This document shows positions 10,660-26,000 of a stretch of DNA of 64,000 nt, piece by piece. Numbering within the stretch: position 1 is the first letter of the stretch; the number at the start of each line of letters is the position of its first letter. The notes below the pieces were generated by a model. That model was not told the DNA's origin. It worked only from the letters and a program-made list of their open reading frames with translations, and searched no databases. The position numbers and the translations under genes were made by a program. Source of the DNA: Auanema rhodensis (taxonomy: Eukaryota > Nematoda > Chromadorea > Rhabditida > Rhabditidae); NCBI GenBank assembly GCA_964057225.1, contig OZ059898.1:4774001-4838000 (forward strand), read 5' to 3'.

Positions 10660-11510
10660 ACATTTGGTTTATTTTTTTGCTAGATTGTAAATTTTATATT
10701 ATACTCTTTAAATTACACATTAAGTTATAAAGAAATATTTCATTACCATAATATATCATATATTTCGAATAATCAATACGCAAAAAAAGAGATGGAGCAA
10801 AAAACCTGGCTCATCACTTACAATGCGAAATATGTACATGAACAAAACAACAACGACGATCATAGGACATATTGTATGAATGAATATATTATATATCTCT
10901 GATATTGATATATTAAACTTAAACTAATACAAACAATCAATTGCACAGATCTTAGTAGCTAGCTTAACATCTATGACGAGAAAGTTTGATAAAACCAATT
11001 AAGAGCGATAGAATGAGGAAATTTGTGTAAAAACAATAATATGAAGTATATCAATGATAGTTGGAAATTAATTCTTAATTTAATGTTCCAAAGCTTGTTA
11101 ATTCTTTCTTTCATATTTTAAATTGTATGAAGTTCATAAATTAATGCAAAGAAATCTTATTAAAACATTTCAGATAAGATGATTGAAGCTAATGCAGATT
11201 TGAACGTATGTGTTAGGTTATGAATCAATGAAAATAGGCAAAACCTAGCTTAGCGAGATCAAAAGGAATGATTAAAAAGAGAGTAAAACCGGCAAAGAAC
11301 ACATAGAGGGAGGAGGACTATGAAGGAGGGGCCTACATATATTCGATTATTGTATGACTTCTTTGGGAAATAATCTCAGATAATTTAAATATATAATAGA
11401 ATATGCATATATAATAAACTTTCAGTAAAATTTTCCTCTCGCTAAAATAAACAAGGCATTGTGATAATTTTGTGACGTCGAAGAAAGCGAAACAAGCACG
11501 ATAGTAAGTG

Positions 11511-11567
<57 letters not shown>

Positions 11568-11724
11568 ATATATATATATATATTGGAAAAAAACATTTCT
11601 AATCCACAGAATGAGTAACCGAGAACAAATATACAGAGAACAAATACCCGCAACTATCCATTATGAACAATAATTGGCTTCGAAGATAAAGAGTGAGTGT
11701 CAAAAGTAGCATAGAATAATTGCC
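10660..11724. other. AT-rich spacer between satellite and cnt-2 3' end
   Basis: No supported gene. It holds the end of the satellite junction, a TA/TATG microsatellite (about 11515-11583) and, on the minus side, the likely 3' UTR of cnt-2 just below 11725. A 106-codon minus-strand reading frame crosses the microsatellite and is low complexity. Confidence 0.6.
11515..11583. repeat. (TA)n / TATG microsatellite
   Basis: About 20 TA units are interrupted by TATGTATG and then continue as TA. It lies about 140 bases beyond the cnt-2 stop codon and may be in its 3' UTR. Confidence 0.9.
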
Positions 11725-14700
11725 TTAGATTATGCTGGCTGGAAGATATTCAAAAGCAGCGGCATTATCTCGAACTCTATCGCGTTCTCGACGTGATGAT
11801 GATTTCGATGTACCGGTAGTTCTTCTATTTACTACTGTATCATCAGAACCTAGACATGTGTAATCTCTATTAGACAGAGAACCCATGATGGCACCCTAAA
11901 ATCAATTGGTTAAAATACTTAAGATATATCTTTAGATTACCTCTGGGATGGATATTTGATGATGAGTACTAGTTTGGGGAGGAGGCATTCCATAATCTGA
12001 TTTCATTCCAGCAGTTAATAAAACTTGAACAATCTCCTCAAATCCTTGATGCTGAGCATGCCAGAGACAAGAACGGCCTTGCTCATCAAGAGCCATCATG
12101 TCCGCATTATGCTGCAAATTAAATTTATAAAAACGCGAACAAAAATGACAAAATTTACCCAAAGTAATAATTGAACCATTTCCAGACTGCCAATGCTGCA
12201 AGCTAAATGAAGCGGTGTTCGGCGATCACGGCCAGAGACACATGAATTAACATCTTCTGATGTGGCTCGAGCTAATAATAGAGAAGCTACTGCTACATCA
12301 CGGGTTAAAACAGCGGACACAAGCTGAGAACTGACAGTTTCATCTACTCGAAGAAGAGGTAGGAATCGCTTTTGTTCATATTTTGATCGAATCCACTGTT
12401 CTTTCTGTTCACGAGAGCTTTCAGGCTGAGGCTTCTTGTCAGCTGGAGCGTTGTGTTCCCACAGCTTGTTGGCAGCTTCATTTCCAATGGCTTGCATAAC
12501 AGCTAAGCATTCGACAGGCCAATCATCCAACTCTAACGATCGTACACGGGAAACATGGGAGCCGAGATTTCGATGAATACCACAGCATTCGATACAAATT
12601 ATCGTTCCTAGATTCAAGCTGGCCCAATCAGGATTAAACGCTCCACAGTCGGCACATTTACTATTTCCAGGAAGTTGACGAAGAGCTTGCACTTCTTCAC
12701 GATTTCCATGAGCACGGTTACTCGGTTGGGACATCTGGTTCTGTAGTGCTCGCTCGATTTGTTCTTCAATAGCAGACACCCATTCATCACGTTCTTCAGC
12801 AGAAGCTGCGCAAAACTCCCAACGTTTTTGATCACAAGAAACAATCTATAAAAAAAAGTTATATTCTAGATGAACATTTTAAACAAATACCTCAAAACAC
12901 TCTTCATCTTCATCTGCATGCTTACTACTAGAACCTAGACGACGATGTCCACCACCTCGTCGTTTCTTTCCACTGGAAACCGTATGAGGAGTTTGAGGAG
13001 CAGTGGTTGATTCTTTAGCATCGTCAGAGCCACCGCCTGAAGTTCCTTCTCCAGCATCACTTTTTCTCTCAATTTGGCCGTTAGTGGTAGAAGCAACGAC
13101 AGCTGGTCCTGCTTCGTCTGATGTAGTTGTAGTTGTGCTGGTAGCCATGCGTTGAGTATTTCTAGGTCTTTGGCGCCCAGCCAAACGAACGGTAGCTAAA
13201 GCTAAGTTAACCTAAACAAATTTAAAATAAACAAGAAGTTCGAATAAGTAATGTATTACCTCTTTTCCATGAGCAGCTTTATCCATATAGTCTTTCAAAT
13301 TATGGTGATATGTAAGCTTTCCATCACTGTATAAGCATACATACTTCTTCTTCCACTCGCGATTTAAAGCACTCTTGGCACTTTTCTTGTATAAATGGCC
13401 TTGCTTTATAGGAATAGCTCGTCCAACGCCATGATTTAAAGCTTCAATAGCTTTATTCTTTTCCTCTGCAGCGTCTTTTGGTCTTTGGAAAATATTGGAG
13501 ATTCGACGGTTTTTCCGTTGAGTAGTTGGCGTGGAAGAAGGAGTGGGTAAGTGAGATGTACTGGCACTAGCAGCAGACAATCCTTCTGACGGACCATATT
13601 GTTCAGTAGAAGTAGGAGTATCCAATAAAGCGGCGGATGATCTTGTATGCAAACCTGAAAACAAACGACGTAAACAAGTAAAAGGCAAAAAAGACAAACG
13701 CCCTTCTTTAGTATACCCACGTTTAAGAAGTAACTGTTTTAAAGTTTGTAAGAATATAAAGAATTGACTGATTTTTGGATCGGTTTCGATCTCAAGCATA
13801 AGTATTATTACTAAACTTGAGTTATTGGAAGAGGCAGGCAAGAATAAAAGAAGTGAACAAGTCATACAGTACAATTGTACCATTTCATTATAATTAGTTC
13901 TTATTTAAGTGAAGGGCCTAATCATGAAGGGGTCTTATATATTCAATGTGACGTAGACACTCTCAAAAGATGTTCAGTTAGAATGAATAAATTGAATAAG
14001 CGAACAACTGGAGCGCTCGAATGAGGTCATAATTCTGAGCGAAGAAAAAGTTTAAATAGAAATACAATATTAAGGAAATTTTAAAAAGCAATAGAAAATT
14101 TTGTATTAACTAACCGTTCGTAAGACTTCCTAGACTTTTGTGACTACTGGATGGTGATAAATCACGGTATTCTAGCTGACTGGATCGGCTGGCAAAAGCG
14201 GAAGCAGATGATGGCATCATGGATTGATAAGCGGCAGATAAAGCACGCTGTTGTTGCTGCTGCTCGGCAGCTCCACGGGATGAGCCTGAAAATCCAACTG
14301 AATTACGTAGACAGGCGATCAAGAAGCGATAGATAGCCTAACTGGCCACATATGAAAATATACTGATGAACGAAGCGTATGGTCTTTGAGTGACAACAAC
14401 CAGGATATAGGAGGGTGACAGAGAGAATGCAGCGGAAAAGTAGACATACTAGGTCAACAAACCATTAGAACATCGATAGTAAGTAGAGCTTCAGAGGATA
14501 TAAAGAAGATCAGAACGTTGCGATTGGCTTAGTTTTTCATAAAAATTGAAAGAACTAACAAGGAAGCAATCTATTCGACTGTTTTCGTTGTTCATTTCAC
14601 TCACTCTCCATGTTCAGCATATATTGCGTTTCCGATAAGATAACACCTTGCCTTGCCTAACAGGAGAGTGGGATAATAAAAAAATAAAAACAAATAAAGC

Positions 14701-16977
14701 AAAGATGAACAACAGTAAGATAATCTTTGGCTTAATAATGATGTTGAAATAATGATCGAGAGAAAGGTAGAAAAATCTAATTTCACACACACATATATAT
14801 ATATATACTCCGTAAAAGTAAATACATTTCAATGATGGAAACTCGAAAGAAGAGTGACGGAATTGAATAGATGGACATATCCCACCGGCAACTGCTCGTG
14901 AGTGCTGTTAGATCCCTGCTGGTACTACTCGTTTTTCACGTGACACAAACCTAGAGACAAGGAATTGCTCGCAACAGTTGTGCAGACCAGATGACATGAT
15001 TGAGTTACGGTTTACATTAAATAGCCAAAATCTCTAATACATCACTCAAATTAAAGCCAAAGGTTTAAAAACAGTAAATATGTAAGAAGGGCGAGACATT
15101 ATACAGGTCATATGACCCCCACGAAAGGTATAGGTAGGATCTGTACGCATGTACCTAACTGCAGTCTATTTTCTGTTTATTCTATCTAATGTCAGTCGAC
15201 TTTTTTCGACAAAAAGTCATATTTAGTCAACTAACAGCAAGTTATACAACTATTCATACTAGAACGTGAGACATTTGTATCAACGAAAAACGTCTGTCAA
15301 CACATTTTTGAAATTGTATTGAACTGTATGTATAACACTGACCATAAAATATAGCGAAGCTTATATTATATCGCTCGTTCATCAGTAATGTTCAATATAA
15401 AAACTCACCATATCCAGAATATTCACGATGGTTAACGTGACTACGTCGAGATGAGCCATTGTTCACATCATGTAGAGGAGCATACGATGAAGATCTGGCA
15501 CTATACGCATTTTTGCCAGAAACTGACATAGCAGTTCCATAGAGGTATCGAGAATCCTAAAATAATAGTTAGATATATGTTACATGAGTAAAGAGCCATA
15601 CCTGATAATCTCTTTTATCGTCACGAGAACCTACAGATCCAATAGATGGTGTAGTTGGGGTAGTAGTCCGGCTCAGTGTGGAGATATATGGTCCACCAAG
15701 AGTAGTACGCTGACGCATGATAATGCGTGCACAAGCTGAAACAAAAAAATGGTAAAAAGTATTTAAAGGAAACAAAGAAAACTTCGAAAATATAAGTGTA
15801 AATAATTGCATTCGACAACATGTGAAATGAATTGTTCTCGTTGATGTGGGGTTCAACAGGCAGAAACAACACAAAGTTATTACTTGACAATCTCTCTTTC
15901 TTCTCTCACTTTTCTTCTCTTTCACGTTTCATATAATGACAACCCCCTAACGGAACTGGATCTACACCATAAAAAAGCAACGTTGCACAGGAGAACAGTA
16001 TATGAGTGATCAAAGATGACAAAATATGAGGAAAAAGTGTTACTTGTCAGCAAATGACATCAAACAACATCCATGTTGTGCACAAAAAAATGGCATTGAC
16101 TTAGTAAAACTTTCTTTATATAGATTAGGCTCTTTCAGAAATTGTAAGAAGCGTGAAACCGCATTTAGCAAAAACATCGACGCCTTCTACTCTCTTCTGT
16201 CCACTCATTCCAAATCCTCATGGGAATTGATTTATCAGTCAGTACTATGTAATGGGTGCAGTGGAACTCGCGCATATGTCAGATTTTGAGAGAAAGAAGG
16301 AAAACTGAAGCTTTCACGTATATAATAGGGAAATAAGGATAAAAGTGAAACAGCCTATATGAAACCAGAACAAACTTCTAATGAAATTATGCAATCAAAC
16401 AACTTATGTTTATAGAAGCATAATTTCAACAAAAAGACAATATAACTCTTAAAAATGGGAAGCCATTTATCAATCTTTTGAAGAACTGGAATGGATTTCC
16501 CAATTTGAAGTATTCGTAATTCGAGTCTCTACGGAAAACAGCCTTCGAAGATTGAGGAAACGTGTCGCAAATTTCTGCACACTTCCGTAAAGTTGAAAAG
16601 ATGAAACTACTATATAGTACATCAGCAACCAAAAATCTTCAATTCTTCAAAATTATTGAAAACAAGCAACACAAAAAAAGAACTTTTCCGTCATTGTGAT
16701 CAATGTTTAAACTTTTTACGCAAAAACTTGATTGATGCGTATTGTGTCGGCATTTCTGAAGAAACCCGAAAATTTGCATAATCCACCTCCGGTCGTTTTA
16801 CCGACTCTTTAGAGTTTCCTTGCTGTTTCCGGCACTCGTCTTTTCAAACATGTGATATTAGGTAAGAATTGTGCAATAGTAAAAAAAAGTTCACGAGTAA
16901 AGAGAAGATGAATTGATCAAAAAGAGGTAAAGATATAAATTATATAATAATAAGAGTATCTAAGAGTTAATAAAAGA

Positions 16978-17033
<56 letters not shown>

Positions 17034-20000
17034 CACATATTCGTAGTGAATATAAATTATAGAAGAATATTCGAAGAATTTGGATAAACAGCTCAAATAA
17101 AGAAGCTGTTGAGACAAAACTTGAAAACAACATCAAGACAAGTCGATAAACGTTCTGATTCAAATATGACTGAAACAACTTCAAGCAACATCATTGGACA
17201 ACCCACTCAGTTCATTGAAAACAACAAAAGAGATAGACGAATGAATCTATGTTGATAGTTGTGGCGTTCTATTTGAAGCAAACGTAAGAGTCGAAAACTT
17301 TTTTATCACACTGACATTTCTGAAGCAAAATATAAAATGAGACAACGTTAAGATGTTCTATAAAGAATCATAGACAGAAATGTCATTCTATCAAACTCTA
17401 TTACCAATGGGTCAGCAATGCTATGGCCATTACACTTGACTATAATTAATCAATTACTTAATTGAGCATAGCTGGTAATAGGTAGCTAAGAGCAACCAAA
17501 TATGAGAAAATGTGGTTGCCAGCCTTAATTCTTTATCTCCATCTGTCACAAAAATATGAGAATTAGTTAATATAGAAGGTTTTGTTGTTTTGTGTAATAA
17601 GAAACACAAAAAGAAATGAGCAGCAACATTTCGACTTTTCGGATTTTGACAACAAATACACAGTAAGCAAGGAGTAAATAGTAACTAAACGAAGGTAAAG
17701 TTCAGATTTCAAGAAACAGCAACAAGATGTGAAGAGAGAGAAAAAGAGCCATTCATTCATCTCACATCAATGCATGCATACATGCTTGTATGTAAATACG
17801 TAAAATGAGTAAAACTCGACATTGTCTGCATCTCAATCTTGAATACGCTCTTCCTTTCTAGCTGTCTCTCGCGTATACTACTACGCTCGTATATGCCTCG
17901 CAGTCTCTCTATTTCACCATCACTTTCGCCCCTTCCCCCCCCCCCACCCACATCTCGATGTTTCTTCTCGTCTATATAGGCCCTGAGGGCAAGGGGTAGA
18001 ACTGCAGGCAACTAAGAACGGAAGATTGGAAAAGGCAGAATAAAGATACATAATACTAAACCCAGTAAGCAAGAGAATCCCAATGGCAACCGATGAGCAA
18101 AATCCTTCAACCAAATGTGACATGTAGCTAGTATGTGTCAAACTGTCAGTACTTATGTTACCCCAGGTTTAATTATAATTGATATTATAAATTTACCATC
18201 TTTGAATACTCGTTCTACATTTAGCCCAAACTTCGAGCTCGTTTCATAATAACTGCATCGCTTAAAATGATTCGCTAACTGTTTTCCTTCTTCTTCACTG
18301 ATTACACGTGGAGTAACATCGGAAACGGCGTCCTGAAATACACGTTAATACGAGTTAAATCTCTTCTGATATTACCTTGGTGCCGACAACCAACAAAGGC
18401 ATATCGCCTAGATGGCGGAACTTGCTCAAATGATTGTAAAGATGTCCTACGTTTTCAAAACTCTCGCGGTTTTCGACGCCGAATACAAAAATCAAAGCGT
18501 CACACCAGAGAGCAAACTGAAATATGTAAAATTTATTTTTCTAAATGTATATAGATATAATATATAAAGTAATTTTATATAATTTTATCAACTAACACAA
18601 TCTCAAAAGCAGAGTTGGTAAATAACGAGAAAAAAGATTGACAGACACGGGCAACATAAGTTTGAGTGTCATGATATATCTCAGAAGGGTCGTTTATGAA
18701 ATGACCATATGGTGCATGTGTCATATGGGTAATATAGAAGAGCGTAATACTAGACGAAGCTCGATATGCTTACACTAGAAGTAGGTATCATACTCAGATA
18801 AGATGACAGTTAATGGCATAAAATACTAAATTATATCTCTAGGTAATATATGAATCATACTAATGGTTCAAAAAAATATTATGTATGAGACAACCGTGAG
18901 TACATACAGACAATTATTGCTGGTTTGTCGGAAGAGAAATAATAAATGTAAGTGTACACCTAGAAAGAGAAAGCAAACACTCCCTGAGGCGATAAGTGGT
19001 TAACCGTGAACGTGTTGACAATGAGCATACAGAAAGAAAAGTTTAGTCGACCACCTCAATTCGTTAAGAACTCTATGAACTCATCGGTTCATAGAGTTCT
19101 CAACAGAAGAAACAAAAGAAAATCAAAAGTTAGAATAACCAAATAGTAAAGTAATAGTTATAATTATTAAGTTGTGTTGAGGTCTAAGATTATCTAAATT
19201 AGCAGACTTAGAAACAAGTTAAGCTGTCAAAAAAGATGACTTAATCGAATGATTGTCATTCTACCGGGAAGAAATATGTCACTTTATGATCTTAGCTCTT
19301 AATGAGCGTATAATCCAGATCATGAATCAATTCAAAATACTTATAAATAATACAAAATGTAATATGACGATTAAAAATAAATAATTTTATAGAAAATTGA
19401 TGTAACATAAACGAAAAAAATAAAATATATAAACAATATAACAAACCTGTACGTCTGGGAGAGCTAGACCTTCGTCACGAATCAGAAGTAAATGTGATTG
19501 ACCGTCAATAACAACTTCCTTCTTGAAACGACCACCTGAAAGTAAATTATTAAAACAGATTTTAGAAGAAAGACATAATTATAGAATGAAAATTGGATAT
19601 GTAATTATATATATAATAACGTTTACAGTTTGAGAAGATATAGAAAGTGAAGAGAAAACGACGCGTAGGATATCATTTTCCAAAATCTAGGTTCCATTCA
19701 GGTGAAGTGGGAGAGACCCTCATTAGGATAGGATTTACGGATACTCCTCTTAAGATTTGAGCTGTCTATACCGGGTCAAAGTTATCAAGTCGGATCTTTT
19801 AAGAACATTGGTAGGATCACGCAAGCCAAATCATGAGAGTGGAATAATATCTAAGAAATTAGATAATAATATTGACCCTATTGAACAGCGGAGCAACAGA
19901 TACAGGTCGAGAAATGTCTTAGGTTTCATCAAATCAACTACTAAATAATTTGTATTTCAGTTGTCAGATTAAAAAGCTAATTTATAGTTGAAATCAAAAT

Positions 20001-23000
20001 TTAAAAATTTTTCAAGATCAATAAGAAGTAACAATTCAAATGTAGATGAATCATCGTGAAGAATACATATTAATAAAATAAAAAGGCATAAATGTAGACA
20101 AGATACACATAAACCACCTTATTCTCATGCTCAATAATCTCACACCTTACACGAAAGACCCGTGGGCATGTCTATATAATGCTTGGGAAGCTTTCACGCA
20201 AACAATATGCCAAACCTATTTGGTTATGTTCTTTTCTGTTCCAAAAAGCCCAGTGGGCTGCATAACAGTATATTCAAGTAGGTTCAACATATTGGTATTC
20301 ACATTAGAGTTCTGTTTCGAGCGCCAAAAAGTAATCTTTGATCGTCTAAACATAAAAAACAAGAGTGAAACTTGGGGATATTAATAAGAGATTTGTTTCA
20401 ACGATGAAAAAAATATAATGCAGTAGGAAACAAGAGGAACTAACTTCAGCTATTGCTCATAAATGATCTGTACATATAACATTCTGTGAGAAACTTAACT
20501 TATCACACTGTTATAAGTAATAAAAGTAGGATCGTAAATGACAAGCATAACCATATGAATATGACATGTTGGGAATTATTGTAACACTTACGTAAATAGA
20601 TATAACCCAAGATTAAAATAATGGGAATCGAAAGTAAGATGTTCAGTGAATTCGATAAGAACGTATAAGAGAAAAGTTAAGAATACATACCTTCTGGACT
20701 TTCTTCTGCTGTAAATGTGCCGGTAAGATAACGATGAATGAGAGATGTCTTCCCGGAGTGAGCAGCTCCAACAACGCCCTGAAAATTTGTATGGTTAGAG
20801 AATAATTGTAGTTCAAAGAGAAATATCACTTGTTTATAATGTCAATAAAGACAAACGTTCAACAGGCACAGACAAGCAAAGTGTACAAATGTGAGATCAC
20901 AAATGCAGACAGTAGCATTAAAATGAGAGAACTAACTGATTGTCATTTAAAAGAATCTTGTTCTGCAGCTTGAACAGGTTACAAGTACTATTGAGAAGTT
21001 GATAAAAATGAAAGGTAATCTGGCGACAGTGCTATACGTATATGGTTAATCCATATTCCAAATAAGAACACAAAAGCTTGTGCCGAACTCATGCGAACAA
21101 GCAAGGTCGAACAAATATAGACGTCGCGTTTAACATTTCTTTTCCAAAATCAGAATGGGCGTATACTATATCATATCGATTCGATTGCAGAGTTAATAAC
21201 CTTTTCATATTTTATAACTCATATATGAAGTGGATGCCTATAGTACAACTTTGAAGCGAATCATGTTGTAAAGCTTTCGGCTTATCTGATCACAACCGAC
21301 AATTTGCCCTAGGTATTAATAGCTTATACAATGACAAGCCACTGGTCATAGGTGCGTGCTTCAAGGACCATAAATTCTTACATAAGACAAAGGGCTTCCG
21401 ACAGTTTTCATGTTAATCGAACTAGGGGTACATAAGAGCCAGAAGGTGGGAACATTAACGAATAAAGAGAAAGCGCTCATAAGGAAGGTTTCAATAAGAA
21501 TGCAGATGACCTGAATTGAGATTGAGATAACTGAACCTATTTTTCATTAGCCAATTATCGAATATACGGCCGGTCTTTAATTAGAGGGCATAGCTTAGTC
21601 GATAGTGAGAGAAGTACTGCGGTTGGGCAATATAGAGAATATAAGATATTCAAACTAATATATGATCAATATATAAAATGAACAATGCAATGTAAAGGGC
21701 TGAATTATTGAACTCCAAAGGTTTTCACATTGTCACAGGAATTTGAGTTAAAAGCGAGCAACACATGGTTGAGCCGCTTTCTCGAATCAAGTGCCGCAAA
21801 CTGCCGTCTGGTATGGTCAAGATAGTCGTCGGTTTGCTTCTAAACTGTTCGATTACGCTAATGCAAGGTGGCGTAACATGTACGCGGAAAGGCTTTTAGA
21901 TTCAAATGAAGCGGAACGTTCTGCACCAGTCGTATCTCATTGGCTCCAATGTTGAAATAAAGACAAGAGAGAAGCAAATAAATGTCTTGGGGAAGTCTTG
22001 TAAAGCACTGTTAAAATTTCCTAGTAACAGCTATAGTAAAGGTTAAAATGATCGTAAACGATTTAGAAAGCAAGGCGGCGAAAGGAAAATGGAATCAAAT
22101 GGCGTGTTCACGCATGAGATATTAAGAAGTGTGATTGCATTTATGAAAGTGAACATAAGAACGAATGAGATGCCCGCAGAAATCAGATTGGTGTTCCGTT
22201 GAAATATGTATATAATATATTCAGAAAATATGAAATAGAGATAAAAAGGGAACGAAAATGAAATAGATCTCAATGATCAGAATACAGAAGTACGCAAAAC
22301 GGATAGCAAATTATAATAAATGATATTTCATATCAGTAATATAGAACTGATGTGTAGTATCTTCGTCACATAATATAAATAACTTCTAAAACGGATAGAT
22401 ATTGTAACTTGAATTTAGGATATAAAATCGAAATGAAAAGTTTAAATATCATCTTCATATTAGATCGGATTGGTGGCACCAAAATTATCGAACTAGTTAG
22501 GCCTGTCTATAACAGCACTATGTCTAATTCGTATTCTCACTGAATACGCCTGATACATATATATATTTATATGTATATGTATATTCTAATAAGGCCAATG
22601 TATACTGATTGACAGGCAGGCTACGGTTGACAACTGAAAACGGACGACGGTTTTCAATTAGTGGTCGGACATGTAAGACAGATACGGGACAGCGACGTGA
22701 AGTTCAATTAATTTTGTGAACCTTTTACCAGTAGTTACAGATGGACAGGCCGGCTGGTACCCTCCCTCCTGGGAAATAGTATATAAACGAACTGCCCTAT
22801 TCAAAGTATATCACAATGAAGAAGAAAAATATTCTAAGGTTTTCAGTAAAAGAGCAGAAGCACAGTTTAGAATCGTGACAAATGTCATAAATATAATAAA
22901 CTTCATATTTACGTAGCATAGATCGAAATGAGTTGATTAAGAACTTCGCGCAGAAAATAGCCACGTTGTAAGATCGAATAAATGAGGTTAACGTGCATAC

Positions 23001-26000
23001 AAAACAAAACTTTGTTGAGAGAAAAGAAAAAAATGCTCTTCAGAAGGGATGGTAGAAAGACGTGCAATTGTTGAAAGACCTCTCCCACAGTAGCTGGTCA
23101 TTGTTCTGGAAATGACCCTGTTCATTGGGGCGCCCTGCCGAGAGCTCTGCTCATTCGCTACATTAGTTTTCTCATTTTTAACATCTGCTAGTACTAGTTG
23201 TAATAGGTTTGATAAAGGAATGAGCGTCCCCTCATTACAATAGTTATTATAACAATACCCATAAATCGAGTATTACAAAAACACTTTGCATGAACAGGTA
23301 TAACTAATATTGGAATCGCTTAACACTTCTATAGGATTGGATTGTAAAATGAAAAAGAGAAGAAGAAAACTGTAAAAAAACTATTTAGCATAACAACACG
23401 TTTACACGGTAAGCTACACCCGTTGAACGGCTTGAGTGTGTGTAAGTAGGAATGATTGACATAGCTACCACTTATTACATCACTGAATTCAACACCAAAA
23501 CTAAGTCACACTCCAAGTAGCATATAAGCTGATCCTCAACAAATACTCTCAGACAAGGTGACAAATGGTGTCGAACTTCGTATTTATCTGACTAATCATT
23601 ACGTAAGATTCATGTGCAAATATTGTATTGACGTAATTCTAAGCATTGAGATAGTAAGAGATATTAAAAGTTAAAGTTCAAATAGAGTTAATGGCCATAT
23701 GAAACTGGAGTAAAGCAATTTTGAAATGCGCAACATATCAACTCATGCAGATATTACAATAAATACTAATATTCAATATTGCTTATATATAAAACAAAAA
23801 AAGAAGACAGGATTATAGAATGGAGAATCTATGCATGTTCTACACTTAAGCAGTTTTTCATCGTTTGATTTGGGCAGGTGAGCCAATTATGATGCACATC
23901 TGTCCTTATACAAGGAGTAAACATCACTTTTTAGAGAGCAAACCATCTGTATGGAACAAAATGAAAGACATAGTTCAAAGAAAGCTTGTATAAGTAATGT
24001 TAACATTATAATGTTATAATAGTATAAGTTAAAATATAGTTTAAAAAACTAGTCGAATGGCTGAAACATTGTGCGAGTATGTGTCACATTAAGACTTAAT
24101 CATCACCCGATGAATCAATTAAGATTGTGATCACAAAGATTAGGGATTACGTAACGACGTATTGTCTTGACAAAAGTTTGATCTCTCAATATTGCTAAGT
24201 GCAAATGTTGTCTAATGAAAGAAGAATATTGTAACCTCGTAGAATTGTTACAATGCTCTAACTCATAGAATGAAAACAGTTTTAGTTCAAACTCCTAATG
24301 TCTATTTTTTGGTTCTTTAATTATTGTTTCATAGATTAGAATGAAAATGAAAGTGAAATAAATTAATGTTAGAATTAAAAAACGAGAAAAATAAAAAAAT
24401 AAATGATATTGTTGAAAACGTACCAATCGTAATTCACTAATGGTGCGACTAAGTGTCCACTCATGGCTATTAACAAATGCATCTGAAAATAGAAAATTAA
24501 AACATAAATTTATATGTATATTAGTGTATATAGATATTTTATTTTGTAAATATATTCATAGACACTCAATAGGTTTCGTTCTTACGTCTCTTTTCGGTTG
24601 AAATTCCATTGTACGATTGTTTAGACTGGCGTTGAGAACGGAGAGAATGATCTTTACGAGCACGTGCTGGTTCTCGAAACTGAACAATTCGTGGTTCAGG
24701 AACAGCAAAGCTTTGAACACGTATAGGTGTTGCTGTGGTTGAGCAGGATTTATTTGGATTGAACATTTCTGGAGCAGCTCTCCTTCGTTTTTCACCTCTG
24801 CTATGAAGAATAGCAGCATCAGCACTTGGAGTACGATTGTAAGTTCGCACTGGGGTAGCATTAAGGCTGGAAGTGGGATTTGAGCTTTCCTGATGAGCAG
24901 ATGCCCCTCTTCGCTCACGGAATAGAGTTAGACTTTGGTTGAGAATATCCTTTTTTGATAAAACGCTGCGAGCCCCGAGTAGTTCTTTCAGAGCACGTGA
25001 AATCCGAGATCCACCTTTAACTTTACGATTGCTCGGTGTTACATAACTGGTACAGTTCATTGAATATGGAACTGTTTCATCTTCATCCAACAAGCTGGTT
25101 GGATCATGCACTGTCATATTCAAACGATAGCTGATTGAACATCCGGCAGGAGTACGGTAGATGCTTCTATTAAGATCTTGATAGGAAGGGTTTGCAGATG
25201 ACGGCCAGATGAACGATCCTGACCCGTAGTCCTCATAATCTAATGAAGTTCTGGTGCGAGTTAAAGGCATGTTGATATTTTTCCGTTTGGTAGTAACACA
25301 AGTTTAATTGTTAATAAATTGTTCCGATGAAAGTTTAAAAGCAAGTCAATGCAAGTCAAACAACAGCTTTCAAAAGAAATACTGCATTATATCCTAAAAA
25401 AATTGATATAGAATAAGAATACTACGAAGTAATAGAGAAACAAGAAAACTCGATGAAACACTTGTAGTCAATAGATAATGAGAGAAGTAAAGAAGGAGTC
25501 AAATAAAAAATATATATTCATTTGAACAACAAATATTTACGGCAGTTTGCATATAATAGTCAAGCGAATAGCTTCTGTATATGTGATATAGAAAAGCATG
25601 ATAGGGATTTTTCTGTTACAAAGAAGAGCCGAACGTTATGCAATCTTTCATTATCAACACGATAGAAGCCGAAAACCAATTGGCATCGTGATATCTATTT
25701 ATGACCTGCTACCAGTACTCAATGATAGCTGGATTAACAAGTTTCATATGATAATATTGCTGGAGAATATAGATGAATAAAAGGAGCCGACTATAGCGAG
25801 AGCTAATGAGGAACAAGTTCGATCATGAAGTATCTTATATGAGTTTTAAGAACCAGAATGAAGCGAATTTAACAGCAGTATAATTATGAGAAAAGTAGAA
25901 AAATCGATGATATGCCGTTCGTACCAAACGAATTATAGCAAAATAGACATTAAAGACATCCAGGATATTCGCTCTCCAAATTTAAGAATGGGTTGTAAAA

